Part shown: piece by piece, positions 7,754 to 16,346 of the stretch
Numbering within the stretch: position 1 is the stretch's first letter
Layout: every line of letters begins with the position of its first letter
From: Acidisphaera sp. L21
Lineage (GTDB): Bacteria; Pseudomonadota; Alphaproteobacteria; Acetobacterales; Acetobacteraceae
Assembly (NCBI RefSeq): GCF_009765685.1
Contig: NZ_LMUY01000137.1
Coordinates: 28,656-64,078, forward strand
Direction: 5' to 3'
DNA: 35,423 nt
Position numbers and translations under genes: made by a program
The notes under the pieces: model-generated
Seen by the model: the letters and a program-made list of their open reading frames with translations, nothing else
What the model was told of the DNA's origin: nothing
Database searches by the model: none

Positions 7754-8578
7754 CTAGGAACGGATGAAGGCCAGGAGGTCGGCGTTGATCACATCGGCAT
7801 TCGTGGTGAGCATGCCGTGCGGGAAGCCGGGATAGATTTTCAAAACGCCGTGCTTGAGAAGTTTGGCGGAAAGCACGCCGGCGTCCCGGTAGGGCACGAT
7901 CTGATCGTCATCACCGTGCATCACCAGGGTCGGAACGTCGATCGTCTTTAGGTCTTCGGTGAAGTCGGTTTCAGAGAATGCCTTGATGCCCTCGTAATGG
8001 GCCTTGGCGCCGCCCATCATGCCCTGGCGCCACCAATTCTGGATGACGCCTTCCAGCGGTCTGGCGCCGGGCCGATTGAAGCCATAAAACGGACCCGCCG
8101 GCACATCGCGGAAGAACTGCGCGCGGTTGGCAGCCAAACCGTTCCGGAGACCATCGAACACTTCTAGCGGCAAGCCGCCGGGGTTGCCGTCTGTCTTGAC
8201 CATGAGCGGCGGTACGGCGGACATCAGCACCGCCTTCGCCACGCGGCCATTGCCATGACGCGCGACATAGCGCGCGACCTCGCCGCCGCCCGTCGAGTGA
8301 CCGACATGAACAGCGTTCCGCAGGTCGAGTTGCCTTACCACCGCGGCGGCGTCGGCTGCATAATGGTCCATGTCATGGCCACTCGACACCTGGCTGGACC
8401 GGCCATGGCCACGGCGATCGAATGCGACAACCCGATAGCCGTGCTGGACGAAAAACAGCATTTGCGTATCCCAGTCATCGGAACTGAGCGGCCATCCATG
8501 GTGGAAGACAATTGGCTGCCCCTCTCCCCAGTCTTTGTAGAAAATGTTTACGCCGTCTATGGTGGTGATCATGTCCAC
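7754..8578 (-). CDS. Alpha/beta hydrolase, non-haem chloroperoxidase/esterase type
   Basis: 274-aa alpha/beta-fold hydrolase of the cofactor-free haloperoxidase/arylesterase group. The oxyanion segment [12 protein letters not shown] is at 26-37. The predicted triad is Ser95 in GHSTGG, Asp225 in HGDDDQIVP and His254 in FPHGM. No signal peptide is seen, so it is cytoplasmic. It is the first gene of the minus-strand run with alsD and alsS, 37 bp before alsD. Its substrate is unknown and a direct step in acetoin metabolism is not evident. The ATG two codons in is an equally possible start. Confidence 0.88.
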   Translation of the reverse strand: MDMITTIDGVNIFYKDWGEGQPIVFHHGWPLSSDDWDTQMLFFVQHGYRVVAFDRRGHGRSSQVSSGHDMDHYAADAAAVVRQLDLRNAVHVGHSTGGGEVARYVARHGNGRVAKAVLMSAVPPLMVKTDGNPGGLPLEVFDGLRNGLAANRAQFFRDVPAGPFYGFNRPGARPLEGVIQNWWRQGMMGGAKAHYEGIKAFSETDFTEDLKTIDVPTLVMHGDDDQIVPYRDAGVLSAKLLKHGVLKIYPGFPHGMLTTNADVINADLLAFIRS

Positions 8579-8657
8579 TACACTGCAACCTTTACAAAAC
8601 TAGTAAGAACTTGGATTCGGTGATGGGTTACTTGGTGATGACGGTAGAGCGGTTACA

Positions 8658-8682
8658 GTATTACTCGTGGCTCGAGTAATAC
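8658..8682. promoter_or_regulatory. Perfect 10-5-10 palindrome in the hydrolase/AraC divergent region
   Basis: GTATTACTCG (8658-8667) and CGAGTAATAC (8673-8682) form an exact inverted repeat around five bases. It lies 80 bp before the hydrolase start within the 308-bp gene-free stretch 8579-8886. The size suggests the operator of a dimeric regulator. AraC proteins usually prefer direct repeats, so the binder may be another protein. Nothing else is recognised in 8579-8886. Confidence 0.6.
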
Positions 8683-8886
8683 ACGGCTGTGGTCGTAGAA
8701 TAGTAAATTTTGGAGCAAAGCGGCTCAACATGGCTTCCATGTTGTCAAGGATGACCCATCGAGGTCTAAATGGCATTGGCTGTTATGAGCATGCTTTGTC
8801 TAATTTGGTTGTCTTTAGCGGTCGGCCTGATATCGGCGGAAGAACGTCAGGCGATTAAGATGAAGGGGATGCTGTGAGCAAAGTGG

Positions 8887-9849
8887 ATGCACCGTAAACA
8901 ACAACGAATTGGTTCGCCGAAACCCGAGACAGATAGGGGCCACGTTGCTGACGCTGTGCTGGCCCATCTTGGCATTATGTCTCCGCCGGTCTTGCGGTGC
9001 AGTTCCGTGCAGGGTCCTATGACCGTTACGCGCCTGCAGAGTCATGCTGTCGTCCGACAGGATTATGCGTCGCTACCGCGGGACGACGCGTTGATCTTCC
9101 GGCTGCACCTCCGGGAGCTGTCGGATCATAGACTGTGGCTGAATGGTAGGGCTCAACCGGTCGCCAAATGCTCCCCCGGCACGGTCAGCATTTACGATGT
9201 CCAACAGGAACTGGCTGTCAGCATCACCGATCCGCTCGATGTCGTCCGCATCTTTATCCCCAGGACCGCACTTGTCGAGATTGGGCGGGAGAGCGGCGTG
9301 AGACAGGTGACTGGCTTTAATTTCCGGCATGGCGATGCGACCGATGATCCGGTGATCAGTTCTCTGGTATCGTCGCTTTTACCCTCGGTCGGAGCGCCCG
9401 AGGCCGCATTCGGCTTGTTTGTCGACCACGTCATGCTTGCACTTCTAACGTATGTCGGCCGGGCCTATGGCGCCGTGGACTACACGCGCAGGGCGGCGCG
9501 GGGCAAGTTGGCGCCCTGGCAAGAGCGGCGGGCCAAGGAGATGTTAGAGGCGGATTTGAACTCCAATTTGCGCACCGCCGCATTGGCCGAGGCGTGCGGC
9601 CTGTCTCCCAGCCATTTTGCACGGGCCTTCAGACAATCCACGGGCCTTCCGCCGCATCGCTGGCTGCTTAATCGCCGGGTCGATCGCGCCAAGGAATTGA
9701 TGCTCACGACAGGCATGTCGCTTCCCGACCTTGCGGCGGCATGCGGCTTTTCCGACCAAAGTCACCTTAGCCGTGTATTCGAGCGGGTCGTAGGCGTTCC
9801 ACCAGGCGCTTGGCGGCGGTCGCATACGTGCCAGATTGCTGACTTCTAG
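8887..9849 (+). CDS. AraC-family transcriptional regulator
   Basis: 320-aa regulator. The N-terminal ligand-sensing part (about 1-205) resembles the cupin-like AraC-binding-ligand domain of the group that carries FRLHLRELSDHRLWLNG. The C-terminal DNA-binding domain has two helix-turn-helix units, near residues 229-250 (AALAEACGLSPSHFARAF) and 278-300 (LPDLAAACGFSDQSHLSRVF), ending GVPPGAWRR. It is transcribed away from the hydrolase-alsD-alsS operon, making that operon its likely target. The ligand is unknown. No good ribosome site precedes ATG 8887, and the true start may be internal, for example ATG 8977. Confidence 0.9.
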   Translation: MHRKQQRIGSPKPETDRGHVADAVLAHLGIMSPPVLRCSSVQGPMTVTRLQSHAVVRQDYASLPRDDALIFRLHLRELSDHRLWLNGRAQPVAKCSPGTVSIYDVQQELAVSITDPLDVVRIFIPRTALVEIGRESGVRQVTGFNFRHGDATDDPVISSLVSSLLPSVGAPEAAFGLFVDHVMLALLTYVGRAYGAVDYTRRAARGKLAPWQERRAKEMLEADLNSNLRTAALAEACGLSPSHFARAFRQSTGLPPHRWLLNRRVDRAKELMLTTGMSLPDLAAACGFSDQSHLSRVFERVVGVPPGAWRRSHTCQIADF

Positions 9850-10046
9850 TTGTAGAGTGCCACCTGTCCCGGCATCTTAACAATCCGCGTTCCTATCCGA
9901 ACCGAATATTGGCCTCTTCTGCAATTTAAGGGGTCAAATGCGGGAGCAGGGTTCGGGGCCATGCCCAAAGCGAACGCGGCCGAGCAGCGGGGGGAATAAT
10001 CTTCGAGGCGGCTTGTTCACTCTATGTTCCGCGCAAGGGTGGCGCC

Positions 10047-10230
10047 ATGGACCACAACCTTACCAATCGAAAACGTCGAGACCTGATCCTGTCCACCCGC
10101 TGGCAGACTGGACACTTGATAGTTCGCGTTGGTCGTTGGAGGTCAAGTTCGGTCGGTGCCGACAGACGCAAGTTGTGCCAGCAGAGACTGCTCGAAAAGG
10201 AAGGCGTCCAGTTCGACGAGCGGATTAGCC
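10047..10230 (+). pseudogene. Decayed paralogue of the small zinc-ribbon-like protein at 14743
   Basis: Translation from ATG 10047 gives MDHNLTNRKRRDLILSTR. A one-base deletion then moves the frame, and LADWTL...WSLEVKFGRCRQTQ follows before a stop. This parallels the intact protein at 14743-15033 (MGHDVTDRKRPQLL... LSDLRGWQLEIRCSGCRAVK) in start, the TxRKR motif, L[AS]D and WxLE[VI], but the first metal Cys of CxxC is Phe. The second Cys pair is absent. The gene is short and the match is by eye, so certainty is moderate. The preceding bases 9850-10046 hold nothing recognisable. Confidence 0.55.
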
Positions 10231-10268
10231 GGGACCAAGCTTGGTGCCCGGCCATGCTTGGCTCGCCG

Positions 10269-11024
10269 TTAGACCTGCGCCATTCCACCGTCAGCGAAGA
10301 GTTCCGTGCCCGCGATGAAGCTGGCGTCGTCTGAAGCAAGGAAGGTCACGGCTTTGGCGATCTCATCTGGATCACCGACCCGGCCGAGCGGAACCTGACT
10401 TGCCATGTAGTCGACAAGCCCCTGCTGCTGCGCCTCCTCCGGGCCAGCCAGACCGACTAACCCCGGGGTCTTCACCGGCCCGGGGCTAATGACGTTCACT
10501 CGAATGCCACGTGCCTTCAAGTCCAGCGTCCAGCTACGGGCCAGATTGCGAACCGCCGCCTTAGAGGCGCTGTAGAGGCTGAAGGCGGCCGTCCCCGTGA
10601 TGCCGGTGACCGAACCCGTCAAGATCACCGAGGCACCGTCCACCAGCAGCGGCAGGGCCTGCTGCACGGTGAACACCACACCCTTCACGTTGCGGCCGAA
10701 GATGTCGTCGTATTGCTCCTCGGTGATCGCACCCAGCGGCTGCATGGAGCCGCCACCGGCATTGGCGAACAGCACGTCGATCCTGCCTGCATCGGCCTTC
10801 ACCCGCCCATAGAGGCGAGTGAGGTCCGCCGACTTGGATGAGTCGGCTTGAACACCCGTGGCAGTGGGGCCGATGGCTGCAACGGCGGCGTCCAACTCGG
10901 CCTGACGACGGCCGGTAACGAAGACGCGGGCACCCTCGGCGGCAAACCGTTTGGCTGTAGCAAGGCCAATGCCGCTGGTCCCCCCGGTGACTACGGCCAC
11001 TTTACCTTCGAGTTTGCGGGGCAT
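10269..11024 (-). CDS. Short-chain dehydrogenase/reductase
   Basis: Classical NAD(P)-dependent SDR, 251 aa from ATG 11024. The cofactor motif TGGTSGIG is at 13-20 and NAG at 88-90. The catalytic set is Asn112, Ser138, Tyr151 and Lys155 (YSASK), followed by [12 protein letters not shown] and a C-terminal [16 protein letters not shown] eight bases before this ATG fixes the start. The frame is open for another 134 codons upstream, but those residues are antisense to the LysR gene and not SDR-like. The substrate is not predictable. It is divergent from the LysR gene, which probably controls it. Confidence 0.92.
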   Translation of the reverse strand: MPRKLEGKVAVVTGGTSGIGLATAKRFAAEGARVFVTGRRQAELDAAVAAIGPTATGVQADSSKSADLTRLYGRVKADAGRIDVLFANAGGGSMQPLGAITEEQYDDIFGRNVKGVVFTVQQALPLLVDGASVILTGSVTGITGTAAFSLYSASKAAVRNLARSWTLDLKARGIRVNVISPGPVKTPGLVGLAGPEEAQQQGLVDYMASQVPLGRVGDPDEIAKAVTFLASDDASFIAGTELFADGGMAQV

Positions 11025-11091
11025 GTCGGCATCTCCAGTTGGTTGATGCACGGAAGATGTGGCCAAACGTGTTTCTGCAAAATAGAAAGGT

Positions 11092-11110
11092 CTGCAAAGT
11101 ATCTTTGCAG
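11092..11110. promoter_or_regulatory. Perfect 8-3-8 palindrome at the LysR start
   Basis: CTGCAAAG (11092-11099), TAT, CTTTGCAG (11103-11110) is an exact dyad ending eight bases before the preferred LysR start codon. A partial copy, CTGCAAA, is at 11075-11081. The position between divergent SDR and LysR genes fits an autoregulatory LysR operator. Confidence 0.6.
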
Positions 11111-11118
11111 GAATGTCT

Positions 11119-12168
11119 ATGTTGGGGCTGCCGGATTTCGAGGGTTTGGCCATGGTGGCCAAGGTGGCGGAGGAGCGGTCCATTGCCGTCGCCGCCCGGA
11201 CGCTGGGCGTCTCAGTGGCGACCGTGTCGCGTGCCGTGACCCGGCTTGAGGAACGGCTTGGCGGCCAACTCTTCAACCGGACCTCGCGCCGCTTAGCACT
11301 GACCGACCTCGGGCAGCGTGTGGCCGAACAGGCAGCCAAGGTGCTGTGGCAAGCAGAGGAGGTGGAGAACGAGGCGCGTGAGTTGGCGAGCCGACCACGT
11401 GGCACGGTGCGTCTGGCTGTCCCCATGTCCTTCGGGCTGCGGTGGGTCGCGCCGCTTATGCCGGAGTTCTTGCGGCTCTATCCGGACATCTCCGTGGACC
11501 TACACTTGAGCGACGCCAAGGTAGACCTGATCGGGGAAGGCTTTGACGCTGCCCTGCGGATCGCGGTGATGGAGGACTCCTCCCTCATCGCCCGGCAGCT
11601 ATGCCCGGTGGCGCGCCACGTCGTGGCAGCGCCAGCCTACCTCGCTCGATACGGGCGTCCGCAGCACCCAAGCGAACTGAGTGTTCATCACTGCCTCGGC
11701 TACGCCTTCCACGCCCGTGGCGATGTTTGGCGTTTCCAAGAGCCGGCAGGGGAGGCAGCCACGGTAACACCGACTGGACCGCTGCGAGTGACCAACGTGG
11801 ACGCACTGCTCCCCACGTTGCTTGAAGGATTGGGCATTGCCGAGTTGCCGGAATTTATCTCGGCCGAACACCTTGCTGCTGGCCGACTGGAGATCATCCT
11901 ACCAGAGTGGCGGCTGACCTCTGGCGGCCTGTACTTTGTCACGCCTTCGGCGCGTAACCGTTCGGCCAAGGTGGAGGCGCTGGCCGGGTTCTTTGCAACA
12001 AGGTTGTCGAAGCCAGCGTGGTTGAGAGGTGACGAGGCAGGGCCGCACCCGGCTACTAGCGGTTCCCAGCGAGATAAGACAGCAGGTGCGACACAAGCGT
12101 CTCGGGAGCTTCCCGCTGCGGAAAATAACCAACATCCGCCGGCGTCACGAGCGAGAAAGACCCGCTGA
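11119..12168 (+). CDS. LysR-family transcriptional regulator with anomalous C-terminal tail
   Basis: LysR-type regulator with an N-terminal winged helix-turn-helix (first 60 residues, [20 protein letters not shown]) and a substrate-binding domain from about residue 90 ([12 protein letters not shown]) to about 300. The preferred start is ATG 11119, six bases after AGGA; an ATG two codons earlier is too close to that site. About 48 residues follow the normal family end ([13 protein letters not shown]). They are low-similarity and run antisense over a hydrolase remnant, so the original stop has probably been lost. It is divergent from the SDR gene and likely regulates it in response to a small molecule. 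Confidence 0.9.
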   Translation: MLGLPDFEGLAMVAKVAEERSIAVAARTLGVSVATVSRAVTRLEERLGGQLFNRTSRRLALTDLGQRVAEQAAKVLWQAEEVENEARELASRPRGTVRLAVPMSFGLRWVAPLMPEFLRLYPDISVDLHLSDAKVDLIGEGFDAALRIAVMEDSSLIARQLCPVARHVVAAPAYLARYGRPQHPSELSVHHCLGYAFHARGDVWRFQEPAGEAATVTPTGPLRVTNVDALLPTLLEGLGIAELPEFISAEHLAAGRLEIILPEWRLTSGGLYFVTPSARNRSAKVEALAGFFATRLSKPAWLRGDEAGPHPATSGSQRDKTAGATQASRELPAAENNQHPPASRARKTR

Positions 12169-12202
12169 ACTTTTCATGCACTGCTAGCACGAAGTTTCGG
12201 GA
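12056..12202 (-). pseudogene. C-terminal remnant of an alpha/beta hydrolase
   Basis: Minus-strand translation ending at TAG 12056-12058 reads [13 protein letters not shown], then [20 protein letters not shown] and [13 protein letters not shown]. The GYFPQREAP...LLSYL pattern is typical of the C-terminus of alpha/beta hydrolases around the catalytic His, which here would be Tyr. No N-terminal part exists upstream, since the phosphoesterase gene begins its stop 13 bases away. It lies antisense to the LysR tail. The identification is by pattern only. Confidence 0.5.
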
Positions 12203-12214
12203 CGACCACGGCCC

Positions 12215-12685
12215 TCAAACCTCAAGCTCGGTAATCTCCACGAACATCTCTCCGCCTCCGAGTAGGAGACGGCCCACCGTAGTGGGCAAAGAGAACCTCC
12301 GAGGACCGGCACTCCCCGGATTGATGTAAAGCACGCCGTCTTTCCGTCGCGTGTGTGCCTTATGCGAATGGCCATAGACCACGACTCGAAAACCAGCCGA
12401 CACCGGATCAAGGGCAAGATCGTCAAGGTTGTGGAGCATGTAAGCGAGAATGCGCCCATCTAGCTCTATCGCCTCGGTCTCGGGAATAGCGGACGCCCAA
12501 AGCCCCTTATCGACATTTCCACGAATTGCGACGACCGGAGCCAAACGCTCCAGTTCGGTCAGGATATCGGGTTTGCCAATATCGCCAGCATGCAAGATTA
12601 AGTCACTTCCCCGGAGCGCCTTGCTTGCTTCCGGCCGTAGGAGACCATGTGTGTCCGAGATCAAGCCAACGACTTGCCTCGCCAT
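12215..12685 (-). CDS. YfcE/MJ0936-type metallophosphoesterase
   Basis: 156-aa calcineurin-like phosphoesterase of the small YfcE group, acting on phosphodiesters of unknown identity. All metal-binding motifs are present: SDTHG (10-14), HAGDIG, RGNVD, YGHSHK and NPGSAGPRR. It is cytoplasmic. It starts six bases after the ku stop on the same strand and is probably co-transcribed with it. No disruption is seen. Confidence 0.92.
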   Translation of the reverse strand: MARQVVGLISDTHGLLRPEASKALRGSDLILHAGDIGKPDILTELERLAPVVAIRGNVDKGLWASAIPETEAIELDGRILAYMLHNLDDLALDPVSAGFRVVVYGHSHKAHTRRKDGVLYINPGSAGPRRFSLPTTVGRLLLGGGEMFVEITELEV

Positions 12686-12691
12686 TTTTGC

Positions 12692-13665
12692 CTAGGATGC
12701 TTTCCGGCGCGGTCTCATCACGCGCTCGGCTGTCATCGATGGACGCTCCGCCGCCTTCTCCTCTTTCGCCTTTGACGACTTGCCGCCCTGAATCGGCAAT
12801 TTTAAAGCAGGTTGTCGGCGTGTCTCTTCCGTCGTCGCAGCCTTCTTCCTTTTGGTCTCCTTTACAGGCTCGGCTGCCGATGCGGGCGGAGCACCCAAGC
12901 TCTTTTTCAATGCTGCCATCAGGTCGATCACGTTGCTTGGGGCTGCTACTGGTGCCGCCTCTTCCTCGATTGCAGCGCCCTTCAGCTTGGCATCGATCAT
13001 GGCGCGCAGGCGGGTCTCGTACCTGTCTTCGAGGTCACTTGGATCATACCTGCCACTTTGCCGCTGAACCAATTGCACGGCGAGTTGCACCATCTCCTCG
13101 TCCACAGAGACGCGCTGAACATTCTCGAATAGTTCAGTCGAACTGTTCAGATCGCGCTCTTCATTCAACGTTTGTGCGACCAGTCCACCGTTTGCTGGGC
13201 GGATGGCAATGGTGCGCTCGCGTTGAGCGATGACAACGCGGGTGAGTGCTACTTTGCCGGTTCTCGTGATGGCTTCGCGCAAAACGGCATATACGTCATC
13301 CGATCCCTTTCCATCCGGCGCCAAGTAGTAGGAGGCATCGAAGTAGATTGGATCGATAGAATCTTCATCGACGAACTTCTCCACCGACATCAATGAGGAA
13401 GTCTCGACTTTCACGCTGTCAAAGTCGCTATCCTCAAAGAGGACGTAACGGTTCTTTTGGAATTCGTAGCCCTTCACCGTCTCGCTACGACGAACTTCCT
13501 CACCGGTTTCAGCGTCCTGACTGACCATCCGAATGCGATTACCCGTGGCCGGGTTGATCATGTTGAATTTGATTGATCCACGATCATGCTTGGCGCTGAA
13601 CAATGCGACTGACATGACACAAGGGCGAGGCGAAGGTGGCCACGCCATACTGGTCGAGAAGCCAT
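12692..13665 (-). pseudogene. ku: Ku DNA end-binding protein, frameshifted near the N-terminus
   Basis: Homodimeric Ku of bacterial non-homologous end joining. The body from VALFSAKHDRGSIKFNMINP to the end is intact, with the Ku core and a Lys/Arg-rich C-terminal tail (KETKRKKAATTEETRR). The normal family N-terminus is found in another frame: ATG 13665 reads MASRPVWRGHLRLALVSC and then goes out of frame. One base is missing near 13612-13616, where TGTCAGTC would be TGTCCAGTC for the usual SCPVALF. Translation from the in-frame ATG at 13648 or 13615 would lack the first beta-strands. No ligD is in the window. The lesion is a single base, so a sequencing deletion is possible. Confidence 0.85.
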
Positions 13666-13865
13666 CAGAGTTGCGCTGGGTACAGGGTCATGTGACGCTA
13701 AAGCACTGACACTGTATGGGTTTTGGCGGGGCAACCCGGACGTTTCTCTGAAGTCGGATCAGAGTCGATCCGCAGTCGCTTCAAAAACATGGCTTTGTGT
13801 TTGAGTAGACTGGCGGAGAGATAGAACACCTTCATGTGAGCCGGTCGAAGTGCGGTTAAGCAGCG

Positions 13866-13880
13866 GAACAACGAGAGAAC
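13866..13880 (-). promoter_or_regulatory. Candidate LexA box (GTTC-N7-GTTC) upstream of ku
   Basis: GAAC at 13866-13869 and GAAC at 13877-13880 are seven bases apart, giving GTTC-N7-GTTC on the minus strand, the alphaproteobacterial SOS consensus. It lies 200 bp before the ku start. With only eight fixed bases, about one chance match is expected in a window this size, so support is weak. Confidence 0.3.
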
Positions 13881-13925
13881 TGCGGTTCTGCGGTTCTTAG
13901 TCGAACTCTCCGTCCATCGGCTCCG

Positions 13926-14309
13926 CTACAGAACGCCAGTGGCTCCCCCCGGCTGTGTGCTTTTCCTCTCGTTCGGTAAGCCCAACTCTTCTCGAATGTG
14001 CGTGAACTTGGCCGGGTCAGCCAGTCGGCGGTCTGCCATCATTACACGCAACTCAGCCAACCCTTCGTCAGTGAAGAACAGCCTTGGTGGCCGGAGGGTC
14101 ACATCTAGCCGAAGCAGTCCTCGATCGAGCATGGATTGAGCCGTGGGCGGTATCTTGGGCGCACCTGCGCGCGCCCCACCCCGCCACGTCCGAAGTTGGA
14201 TGCCCTCCGCGATTGTCGGGTAAGTTGAGAAGAACATGTCCAATTCCCGGCGGATGAAATCTCGCTCTTTTGGATTGAACGTCATTGCTGTTGTTGATGC
14301 GATCGTCAT
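13926..14309 (-). CDS. Hypothetical protein, 127 aa
   Basis: Soluble, charged protein not recognised. It reads as a compact domain: NPKERDFIRRELDMFFSTYP, a Gly/Pro-rich turn WRGGARAGAPKIPP, then SMLDRGLLRLD and LFFTDEGLAELRVMMADRR. The last two segments resemble a winged-helix-like layout (RGLLRLD...LFFTDEGLAEL), but that is only an impression. The start at ATG 14309 is chosen because GAGG lies five bases before it. The frame stays open for 44 codons upstream without a ribosome site. Confidence 0.65.
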   Translation of the reverse strand: MTIASTTAMTFNPKERDFIRRELDMFFSTYPTIAEGIQLRTWRGGARAGAPKIPPTAQSMLDRGLLRLDVTLRPPRLFFTDEGLAELRVMMADRRLADPAKFTHIREELGLPNERKSTQPGGATGVL

Positions 14310-14478
14310 CGGTGCCTCATAGCGCCTTTGGATGCGTATTGGAACGCAGCCACGCGCAAGCTCGGTCTGCTTATGTGGAGCATGCCATCCCCTTGAAAGT
14401 TGGTGAACCGAAGCTTGACCGTAGGACCATTTTCCTGGCAAGTTCCTGCTACGTTCTTTTTAGGAAAGAGGGTGCGAG

Positions 14479-14724
14479 ATGGCCTGCGGCATGGCATTCG
14501 ATGTTTACGACCTACTGCTCGCGCTGCCTGCCAATGGCGAATGGGTGAGCGGAAAAGGTCAATTCCAACACCTGCTCATGATCTTGCTGGGTGGAGGGTC
14601 GTCACTCATCGAGGAGACGTCCATGCCAGCCACCGATGAGATGCTGGTACCAGAGTGGCAGGTTCGCCTGTCGCATATCGGTCAACAGGAGAGAGCCGCA
14701 ATCCTCCAACCATGTGATGCCTGA
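14479..14724 (+). CDS. Small hypothetical protein, 81 aa
   Basis: Unrecognised small protein. AAAGAGGG seven bases before ATG 14479 supports translation, and a second ATG four codons in is possible. The sequence has a hydrophobic stretch VYDLLLALPANGEW and ends QERAAILQPCDA. It precedes the zinc-ribbon-like gene by 18 bases on the same strand. Confidence 0.5.
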   Translation: MACGMAFDVYDLLLALPANGEWVSGKGQFQHLLMILLGGGSSLIEETSMPATDEMLVPEWQVRLSHIGQQERAAILQPCDA

Positions 14725-14742
14725 GGTAGCCGAGGACAGCGC

Positions 14743-15033
14743 GTGGGCCACGACGTCACTGATCGAAAGCGCCCACAGCTTTTGGTAGCCTCATCGCTTT
14801 CCGATCTACGAGGATGGCAACTTGAAATTCGATGCAGTGGATGCCGGGCAGTAAAGGCACTAACGGTTCGGCGTCTTCTTGACGATCTCCACGTCGATCC
14901 TAACGCTACCTTGACCAGCATCACCGGCAAGCTGCGATGTACAGAGCCTCACTGCAATAAGCGGCCTGATCGAGTGGCCATGACGCGCCAGAATGAATTC
15001 ATGATCGTGTGGGGTTCCGGCGCCCCGATGTAG
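14743..15033 (+). CDS. Small zinc-ribbon-like protein
   Basis: 96-aa protein with two Cys pairs typical of a zinc ribbon: IRCSGCR near residue 33 and LRCTEPHCNKRPDRV near residue 66. The layout matches small alphaproteobacterial hypotheticals with a W-x-L-x-[VI]-x-C-x-x-C first half and an RLRC..C..RP second half. GAGG seven bases before GTG 14743 decides the start. The role is unknown. A broken paralogue lies at 10047. Confidence 0.68.
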   Translation: MGHDVTDRKRPQLLVASSLSDLRGWQLEIRCSGCRAVKALTVRRLLDDLHVDPNATLTSITGKLRCTEPHCNKRPDRVAMTRQNEFMIVWGSGAPM

Positions 15034-15173
15034 GCTGTCTTGGAGCTGATCAGCTGGATCGGAGGATGCAGTGTGATGTGAGACACACCCCATTTGGTCT
15101 GTAGCCCCTAGACTGCCTGGGCTGTGATGCAGGCATCATTAGCGCCGACTACGCCGTAGAGCAGGCGAGGAAC

Positions 15174-15407
15174 ATGCAAAGTCAATCAGCTGAGTTACGT
15201 CAGGGATCGGTCATTCGGATCACCTCGCCAAACGGACAAAAGCATGACGATCACAACGACGGTCGAGTGATGGAGCACCACGGCAGCATGGTCCTGATCC
15301 GCTTCCCTCAGTCAACCGAACTCTGGGTGGCGGACGATCTTCACTATGACCGGGACAACGACGTTTGGTTGGCACCGCCGTCAGGCAACGTTTTCGAAAC
15401 TGAGTAA
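15174..15407 (+). CDS. Small hypothetical protein, 77 aa
   Basis: Unrecognised small, acidic, soluble protein. The middle reads GSVIRITSPNGQKHDDHNDG and then VLIRFPQSTELWVADDLHYD, suggestive of a small beta-barrel (SH3-like) fold. GAGG close before ATG 15174 supports translation. A perfect palindrome follows the stop. Confidence 0.55.
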   Translation: MQSQSAELRQGSVIRITSPNGQKHDDHNDGRVMEHHGSMVLIRFPQSTELWVADDLHYDRDNDVWLAPPSGNVFETE

Positions 15408-15408
15408 A

Positions 15409-15420
15409 TCAGCCGGCTGA
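15409..15420. repeat. 12-bp perfect palindrome after the 15174 gene
   Basis: TCAGCCGGCTGA begins two bases after the stop codon. No loop and no T-run are present, so it is a poor terminator. It may be a protein site or chance. Confidence 0.3.
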
Positions 15421-15493
15421 CTTGAGAAAGGTTCATGCACCGTTTGGCGGCGCGGCACATCTTGCTTGGATTGCCGAGCCAGATTGCAGTACG

Positions 15494-16054
15494 CTATGGA
15501 GCCAGGATGCACGAAGTCGTGCTACCTGATGGCGTGCTTAGCGGTGTCAAAGGTTCGTTCTGATCGCAGGCCAGCTTGATCAGGCCAACCATGCTGCTTG
15601 GCAGCACAATGCGATCACCTGTTCTACACGATGTATGAATCTTCGCCTTCACCTCGATCGGCATGCCATCGCGACGCGCCCACGCACCAGCGTCGGCGCA
15701 GAAACCGGGGACCGCAGGCGGCGCGGCAGATGGTTGAGTAATCGCTCCAGCCACCGGGTGCTGAGATGGGGTGAAATGCTGCGTCGCCGTCTTGCGTGGG
15801 GCGACATGTGGCGACAAAGCAGGCTGTTGATGGGCAACCTTGTGCGAGGAGGCTTGTGAGATCTTAGCAGAGTGCGGCTGTGTGCTCTTGAGGGTTGGGG
15901 TGTGTGGCGACGATATCGGGGTTCGATGGTCGGCTTTGTGGGAGCCGGTTTGCAGCGGCGATGCGAGGGTCCGATCAGCGATCTTAGGTGAAGCCGCCTG
16001 AGACCCAGTAGCAGCAAACACTGCGATCAATCCAACTATCCCTAGTCTCGCCAT
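15494..16054 (-). CDS. Secreted protein with low-complexity Ser/Thr/Pro/His linker
   Basis: 186-aa exported protein. The start is ATG 16054, with GAGG five bases before it; the GTG six codons upstream has none. A signal peptide runs over about residues 1-20 (LGIVGLIAVFAATGSQA), probably cut after SQA. Residues about 21-115 are rich in Ser, Thr, Pro, His and Lys with repeated [ST]xP and SHK units, a disordered or wall-spanning linker. The C-terminal 70 residues hold a small domain with Cys residues and CRTGDRIVLPSS, similar to short alphaproteobacterial secreted domains with C-x-x-GD-x-x-x-[IV]P. Function is unknown. Confidence 0.6.
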   Translation of the reverse strand: MARLGIVGLIAVFAATGSQAASPKIADRTLASPLQTGSHKADHRTPISSPHTPTLKSTQPHSAKISQASSHKVAHQQPALSPHVAPRKTATQHFTPSQHPVAGAITQPSAAPPAVPGFCADAGAWARRDGMPIEVKAKIHTSCRTGDRIVLPSSMVGLIKLACDQNEPLTPLSTPSGSTTSCILAP

Positions 16055-16346
16055 GAAAACCTCGATTGTCACAAGGGAGGGGGTAGAGCTCTACTTCGGG
16101 CGAGGCAAGGGCGCTGGTAGGCAATGACCACTTGCTTCTACCATTACAGAGATCGCCATAACTGTGTGAGCGGTCAAGGCGCTCTTGCTGCCTGCACAAA
16201 AAAGGCAGGGCGGCCACCTTCAGCTTGGCAGAAATCTTCGCTAAGCTGAGCAGCATGAAGAATTCGACTTTCCCGCTTCCATCGGCACGCCGTGCTGTGT
16301 TCGGATACCCGACGAATGATAATCTAGCCCTGCTTCGGCGGGCAGA

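Noticed and set aside
11025-11426. Extended 385-residue version of the SDR
   Set aside because: The added residues are antisense to LysR, are not SDR-like, and the ribosome site lies before ATG 11024.
13877-13897. Tandem GCGGTTCT repeats as a second LexA site
   Set aside because: GTTC spacing here is four bases, not seven, so it does not fit the LexA pattern.
15409-15420. Palindrome as an intrinsic terminator
   Set aside because: It has no loop and no T-run; listed only as a repeat.
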